DNA from: Actinomycetota bacterium
GTDB taxonomy: Bacteria > Actinomycetota > Thermoleophilia > Gaiellales > Gaiellaceae
Assembly: GCA_016870235.1 (NCBI GenBank)
Contig: VGCB01000032.1
Coordinates: 1-11,095, forward strand
Direction of reading: 5' to 3'
Length of the DNA stretch: 11,095 nucleotides
Below are positions 7,816-11,095 of the stretch, in pieces; within the stretch, counting starts at the first letter, position 1, and each line of letters starts with the position of its first letter. The notes below the pieces were generated by a model. It was not told the DNA's origin. It saw nothing but the letters and a program-made list of their open reading frames with translations, and searched no databases. Both the position numbers and the translations under genes were made by a program.

Positions 7816-9627
7816 CTCTTCAGCCCGAGGGGCACCTACGACGAGGCGACGGAGTTCATCGACCGGATCACCGGCGCGATCGACAAGGTGGGAGACCGGC
7901 ACGCCGACCTCTACGTCGGCCAGGCGGGCTCCGCGTCGACCGGGAAGGCGCTCGACGAGATGTTCGGGTCGCAGCTGGCGCGCGCGGGAATCATCTCGAT
8001 CCCGCTGACGCTCGTCATCCTGCTCCTCGTGTTCGGCTCGTTCGTCGGCGCGTTGGTTCCGCTCGTCCTCGCTCTCACCTCGGTGGCCGCGACGATAGGG
8101 CTCGTCGCCCTGCCGAGCCACATCATCCCGATGGACCAGGCGATCTCCGAGGTGATCCTGCTGATCGGCCTCGCCGTCGGGGTCGACTACTCGCTGTTCT
8201 ACATCCGCCGCGAGCGCGACGAGCGCAAGGCGGGACGCGACACGGACGCCGCACTCGAGGCAGCTGCCGCCACCTCGGGGCGGGCCGTGCTGATCTCCGG
8301 GTTCACGGTCATGATCGCGATGGCCGGGATGTTCCTCTCCGGCGACAAGACGTTCGTCTCATTCGCGGTCGGCACGATGATGGTCGTCGCGGTCGCGATG
8401 GTCGGCTCGCTGACCGTCCTCCCCGCCGTCCTCTCCAAGCTCGGCGATCGGATCGACCGCGGGCGCGTCCCGTTCGTCGGCCGCCGGCTCGCCAGGACGC
8501 GCGGCGAGAGCCGCCTCTGGGGCTTCGTGCTCGGCCACGTCCTGCGGCGCCCCGTCGTCGCGGCCGTCGCCTCCGCGGCGGTGCTCGTCGCCCTCGCGGT
8601 GCCGGCCCTCGGCCTCCACACCGCCACCTCCGGCCTCGACTCGCTGCCGAAGTCGCTGCCCGAGGTGCAGTCGCTGAACCGCCTCGACGAGGCGTTCCCG
8701 GGCGGCGCCGAGCCTGCCGTGGTCGCGATCAAGGGCAACGCCGACGACCCGGCCGTCCGGAAGGCCGTCGCCGATCTCAAGGACGCGGCGCTCGCCTCGG
8801 GGAAGGCGCTCAAGCCGGTCACGATCGAGACCGCTCCCGGCGGCACGTCGATCCGTGTGCTGATCCCGCTCGTCGGCTCCGGCACGGACGACGTCTCGAA
8901 CGACGCCCTCGCGACCCTGCGCAAGGAGATCATCCCCAGCACGATCGGCGCGGTCGCGGGCGTCGAGGTCGCGGTCACCGGCGACACGGCCGCGTCGCAC
9001 GACTGGACGGCGATGATGAAGTCGAAGGCGCCGATCGTGTTCGGCTTCGTCCTCCTCTTCGCGTTCGTGCTCCTGCTCGTCTCGTTCCGGTCGATCGTGG
9101 TCGCGGCGAAGGCGATCGTGCTCAACCTCCTCTCGGTCGCGGCCGCCTACGGCGTCGTCGTGATGCTCTTCCAGTGGGGCTGGGCTGCCGACGTCCTCGA
9201 CTTCCAGCAGACGGGCGGGATCGCCGCCTGGCTGCCGATGTTCCTGTTCGTGATCCTGTTCGGGCTCTCGATGGACTACCACGTGTTCATCTTGAGCCGG
9301 ATCCGCGAGTACTTCGACCGCGGCCTCGACACCGAGCAGGCGGTCGCGAAGGGCATCCGCTCGACCGCCAGCGTCGTGACCAGCGCCGCGGTCGTGATGG
9401 TGTTCGTGTTCGCGGTGTTCGCGACGATGCCGCTCGTCGACATGAAGCAGATGGGGATCGGGCTCGCCGCCGCGATCCTGATCGACGCCACGATCGTGCG
9501 CGCGGTGCTGCTGCCGGCGACGATGAAGCTCCTCGGCCGCTGGAACTGGTACCTGCCGGCATGGCTCGGCTGGCTGCCGCAGCTCGAGCACGAGCGGAGC
9601 GCCGAGCCCGAGCCGGCCCGCAGCTAG
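7798..9627 (+). pseudogene. MMPL/RND-family transporter, N-terminally truncated
   Basis: About 609 codons of an MMPL-family membrane transporter, which in actinobacteria exports lipids or other hydrophobic compounds. The fragment starts inside the first extracytoplasmic domain (GEAALILFSPRGTYDEA), then shows the first helix bundle with the proton-relay motif GVDYSLFYIRRERDE, a second extracytoplasmic domain (about 8620-9020), and the second bundle with LFGLSMDYHVFILSRIREYF. The C-terminus (MKLLGRWNWYLPAWLGWLP) is typical and complete. Family members of this kind are usually above 700 residues; the first membrane helix and roughly 100-170 residues are missing. Upstream codons back to 7387 belong to the antisense of the permease gene. 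The first possible in-frame starts (GTG 7888, ATG 7960) would leave an incomplete protein. It is either a broken gene or the right half of a chimeric join. Confidence 0.88.
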
Positions 9628-9644
9628 GTGCCGGGATCCGACGT

Positions 9645-9678
9645 GCGAGAGGGGCGGCCTGCGGGCCGCCCCTCTCGC
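9645..9678 (+). terminator. Perfect 15-bp hairpin behind the MMPL gene
   Basis: Positions 9645-9659 and 9664-9678 are perfect 15-base inverted repeats around a TGCG tetraloop, 17 bases after the MMPL stop codon. The stem is almost wholly G/C. There is no T-run, but the strength and position make a terminator the simplest reading. It also shields the tRNA gene immediately downstream. Confidence 0.75.
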
Positions 9679-9689
9679 GCCGGTCCGCG

Positions 9690-9695
9690 TACGAT
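9690..9695 (+). promoter_or_regulatory. -10 box TACGAT of the tRNA-Thr gene
   Basis: TACGAT ends nine bases before the mature 5' end of the tRNA, so transcription would start only a few bases upstream of it. The -35 position would fall inside the terminator stem (about 9667-9672) and has no recognisable hexamer. Confidence 0.45.
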
Positions 9696-9704
9696 GGACG
9701 GCGC

Positions 9705-9777
9705 GCCGGAGTAGCTCAGCTGGCAGAGCACTCGCCTTGTAAGCGAGCGGTCGAGGGTTCGAGCCCCTCCTCCGGCT
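9705..9777 (+). tRNA. tRNA-Thr (anticodon TGT)
   Basis: A full cloverleaf can be folded. The acceptor stem is GCCGGAG (9705-9711) with CTCCGGC (9770-9776) and discriminator T9777. The D arm is GCTC...GAGC. The anticodon stem CTCGC/GCGAG encloses the loop CTTGTAA with anticodon TGT at 9738-9740, which reads ACA and so threonine. The T arm is GAGGG-TTCGAGC-CCCTC. Length is 73 bases; the 3' CCA is not encoded, as usual in many actinobacteria. The gene stands alone with a hairpin on each side. Confidence 0.96.
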
Positions 9778-9815
9778 TGATTGAGCGAGTCTGTCGACGT
9801 CTCGCCCCTCTGCCC

Positions 9816-9837
9816 CCGTCTGGCTTCAGCCAGACGG
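9816..9837 (+). terminator. Hairpin behind tRNA-Thr
   Basis: CCGTCTGGC (9816-9824) pairs perfectly with GCCAGACGG (9829-9837) around a TTCA loop, 39 bases after the tRNA 3' end. No T-run follows (CTCCC). It probably ends the tRNA transcript, and could also serve the convergent small minus-strand gene. Confidence 0.6.
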
Positions 9838-9866
9838 CTCCCATCCGGCGCTGCAGCCCAGGGAGA

Positions 9867-10127
9867 TCAGGAGCGCTCGTGCCCGTCTGGCTCGCGGAGG
9901 TGGAGGCGGTCGCCGCCGCCGCGGAAGACGCCGATCTCGGTCCGGCCGGCGACTGCCGGGATCCCGAACTCGCGCTCGGCGCACGGGCCGCAGAACGGCA
10001 CGAGCTCGCCGCCACCCGACACCCAGTGCGTCCACTTCCCGGCGCGCGCCTGCTGGACGGGCGCCACGCGCCCGCAACCAGCGCACCGCACGTCGGCGCG
10101 CACCGATCCCTCGTCGTTCGACGTCAC
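9867..10127 (-). CDS. Small protein with paired CxxC motifs (zinc-ribbon-like)
   Basis: An 86-residue minus-strand frame from GTG 10127 carries CAGC (Cys15, Cys18) and, 27 residues later, CGPC (Cys46, Cys49), the spacing of a structural zinc ribbon. Between them lie basic and aromatic residues (GKWTHWVSGGGELVPF). I do not recognise a named family. The start is chosen because the CxxC region follows closely and a GGGGGAG purine run lies about 10 bases upstream; the frame is open much further, to 10472, but that part includes the palindrome at 10245-10299 and does not look like protein. The gene converges on tRNA-Thr, with the hairpin at 9816-9837 between. It could bind zinc, nucleic acid or a protein partner; the role is unknown. 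Confidence 0.6.
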   Translation of the reverse strand: MTSNDEGSVRADVRCAGCGRVAPVQQARAGKWTHWVSGGGELVPFCGPCAEREFGIPAVAGRTEIGVFRGGGDRLHLREPDGHERS

Positions 10128-10244
10128 TCGTTCGGCTCCCCCACCGGATCCCCGCGACGCCCCAATCGCCGCTCCTGGCCTCATCATCGTGGCCGCGACC
10201 CGGTCGGTCAAGACAGGCTGCGAGGCCGGCGCCTGGTCGTCGAC

Positions 10245-10299
10245 GCAACGTGCAAGACCTGACCCCGGGTCAGACCCCGGGTCAGGTCTTGCACGTTGC
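10245..10299. repeat. Palindromic element with tandem self-complementary core
   Basis: Positions 10245-10265 and 10279-10299 are perfect 21-base inverted repeats. Their middle contains two tandem copies of GACCCCGGGTCA (10261-10272, 10273-10284), each largely self-complementary, so the element can fold as one long hairpin or as two small ones on a stem. The right flank repeats TTGCACG twice (10289-10295, 10296-10302). No transposase gene and no T-run is nearby. It may be an interspersed REP- or MITE-like element or a bidirectional terminator. Confidence 0.7.
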
Positions 10300-10470
10300 A
10301 CGTTGGGCTGGGTCCGAGGCCGGAGGCCGAGCGCGATCCACCGAGAAGGACGGTGTTCGCGAGGCGTGCGCTCCCTGCGTACCCTGATCGGCGCAGGGAT
10401 GATGGGCTGATCGGTCGTACGCGACGACCGGCCAGGGGCCGTCCTCCCACGCTGGGGAGAAGCGAGCGGC

Positions 10471-10477
10471 AAAGGGA
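10471..10477 (+). promoter_or_regulatory. Shine-Dalgarno sequence of the secreted protein gene
   Basis: AAGGGAG lies nine bases before the GTG at 10487, which supports that codon as the start. It contrasts with the leaderless genes elsewhere in the window. Confidence 0.5.
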
Positions 10478-10486
10478 GCGGACGAC

Positions 10487-11095
10487 GTGAGAGGAAGAAG
10501 TGTTCTCGGCATCGCCATCGTGGCGACGGCCGTGGCGACAGCGGCGGGGGCGCCTGCCGGAACGACGGCGCCCGGAGCGCGCCCGACGGCCGGCGCGGTG
10601 GTCGTGAACGAGTACAACGCGCGGAACGTCGGTTCCGGACGCGACTTCTTCGAGCTGCTGGTCACCGGTGACGGCCTCGACCTGCGCGGGCTGCGGATCA
10701 GCGACAACGAGCTCGTCGACGGCGCCCTGAACGGCGGTGAGTCGGTGTTCGTGCTCGGACAGGAGTCGTTCCTCGAGGACGTCCCGGCGGGCACCCTGAT
10801 CGCCGTCTGGACGGATGCGACCGGCGTCACGCCTGACACGAGGATCGACCCTGCCGCCGGCGACCGCAGCCTCGTCCTCGCCCCGGGGACGGGCGTCGAG
10901 ACGGGCCGCGACGGTCTCGCCGACCCGGTCGCGACCGGGCTCCAGACGGCCGGCGATGCGCTCTACGTCTATCTCCCGGGCGCCGACGGGACGAGCGCCG
11001 GCACCGACAACGTCTACCTCGACTTCGTCTCGTGGGAGGACGACCGCGCCGACCCGCCTCCCGGTTTGAGCGATCTCAACCTGCCGGACCCCGCC
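10487..11095 (+). CDS. Secreted protein with lamin-tail-like domain, 3' end outside window
   Basis: The frame from GTG 10487 stays open for 203 codons to the window edge. Residues 1-24 form a signal peptide: basic start (RGR), hydrophobic core VLGIAIVATAVATAA, and a likely cleavage after APA. From residue 38, VVVNEYNARNV...DFFELLVTGDGLDLRGLRISD matches the pattern of lamin tail domains (INEV...FIELYNxG...DLSGWxLxD), beta folds that bacteria use in exported proteins, often beside nucleases or phosphatases. DNVYLDFVSWEDD (about 181-193) may be the end of that domain. The frame shows even, acidic, G/C-ending codons throughout. Any catalytic domain would lie beyond the window. It has a Shine-Dalgarno sequence and probably its own promoter in the preceding gap. 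Confidence 0.7.
   Translation, partial: MRGRSVLGIAIVATAVATAAGAPAGTTAPGARPTAGAVVVNEYNARNVGSGRDFFELLVTGDGLDLRGLRISDNELVDGALNGGESVFVLGQESFLEDVPAGTLIAVWTDATGVTPDTRIDPAAGDRSLVLAPGTGVETGRDGLADPVATGLQTAGDALYVYLPGADGTSAGTDNVYLDFVSWEDDRADPPPGLSDLNLPDPA

Larger units (their letters stand above)
10128..10486. other. Gene-poor stretch with palindromes
   Basis: No convincing gene lies here. It holds the large palindrome (10245-10299), a smaller inverted repeat CGGTCGT-ACGCG-ACGACCG at 10412-10430, and a TACCCT hexamer at 10380-10385 that could be a -10 box for the secreted protein gene, about 100 bases upstream of its start. A minus-strand frame crossing the stretch is open only because the palindrome has no stop in it. 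Confidence 0.4.

Noticed and set aside
7810..8121. Upstream extension of the permease frame to ATG 8121
   Set aside because: It is the antisense of the MMPL gene and shows no permease similarity; PotC proteins begin only a few residues before LTRLLL.
8359..9591. 410-codon minus-strand frame opposite the MMPL gene
   Set aside because: Charged low-complexity antisense translation; the plus strand has clear MMPL motifs.
10399..10410. ATGATG preceded by GCAGGG, as a possible small gene start
   Set aside because: The frame stops after three codons.
10128..10472. N-terminal extension of the small CxxC protein
   Set aside because: The frame crosses the palindrome at 10245-10299 (reading DPGSDPGSG) and otherwise resembles no protein; a GTG with an upstream purine run lies just before the CxxC region.

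Overview
The window is high-GC DNA whose genes show strong G/C preference at third codon positions. Several start codons sit 6-8 bases behind a TANNNT box with no Shine-Dalgarno sequence, which is the leaderless pattern of actinobacteria. Together with the gene content (acyl-CoA carboxylase beta chain, MMPL transporter, VapBC, LemA-HtpX) this suggests an actinomycetote, perhaps of the Thermoleophilia type. The lineage is inference; there is no rRNA here.

Layout. 1-203: no gene, but a long hairpin just behind the first gene. 204-1769 (-): propionyl-CoA-carboxylase-type carboxyltransferase beta chain. 1753-2022 (-): broken remnant of a MASE1-like membrane sensor domain. 2102-3067 (+): compact cystathionine gamma-synthase-family PLP enzyme. 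3180-3842 (+): MsrA. 3891-6016 (+): tight run vapB-vapC-lemA-htpX, with 1-base or overlapping junctions, followed at once by a second, degenerate PIN toxin (about 6022-6405). 6431-6976 (-) and 6973-about 7809 (-): GNAT acetyltransferase and PotC-like ABC permease with overlapping stop and start. About 7798-9627 (+): MMPL transporter lacking its N-terminal part. 9645-9678: strong hairpin. 9705-9777: tRNA-Thr(TGT). 9867-10127 (-): small CxxC...CxxC protein. 10245-10299: elaborate palindrome. 10487 to the end (+): secreted protein with a lamin-tail-like domain, cut by the window edge.

How the genes work together. PccB would pair with a biotinylated alpha chain that is not in the window. MsrA repairs oxidised methionine, and its neighbour is a sulfur-amino-acid-type PLP enzyme; each has its own leaderless promoter. 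VapB-VapC is a type II toxin-antitoxin pair whose reading frames run directly into lemA and htpX, so one transcript probably carries both the toxin system and a membrane quality-control pair. The permease and GNAT gene form one translationally coupled unit.

No clearly new system is visible. The points most worth a second look are: (1) the junction near 7800, where a permease and an MMPL gene meet head to head without any intergenic DNA and the MMPL gene has lost its start, implying a rearrangement or an assembly chimera; (2) the welding of vapBC to lemA-htpX with a second dead toxin behind it; and (3) the palindrome at 10245-10299 with a tandem self-complementary 12-base core.
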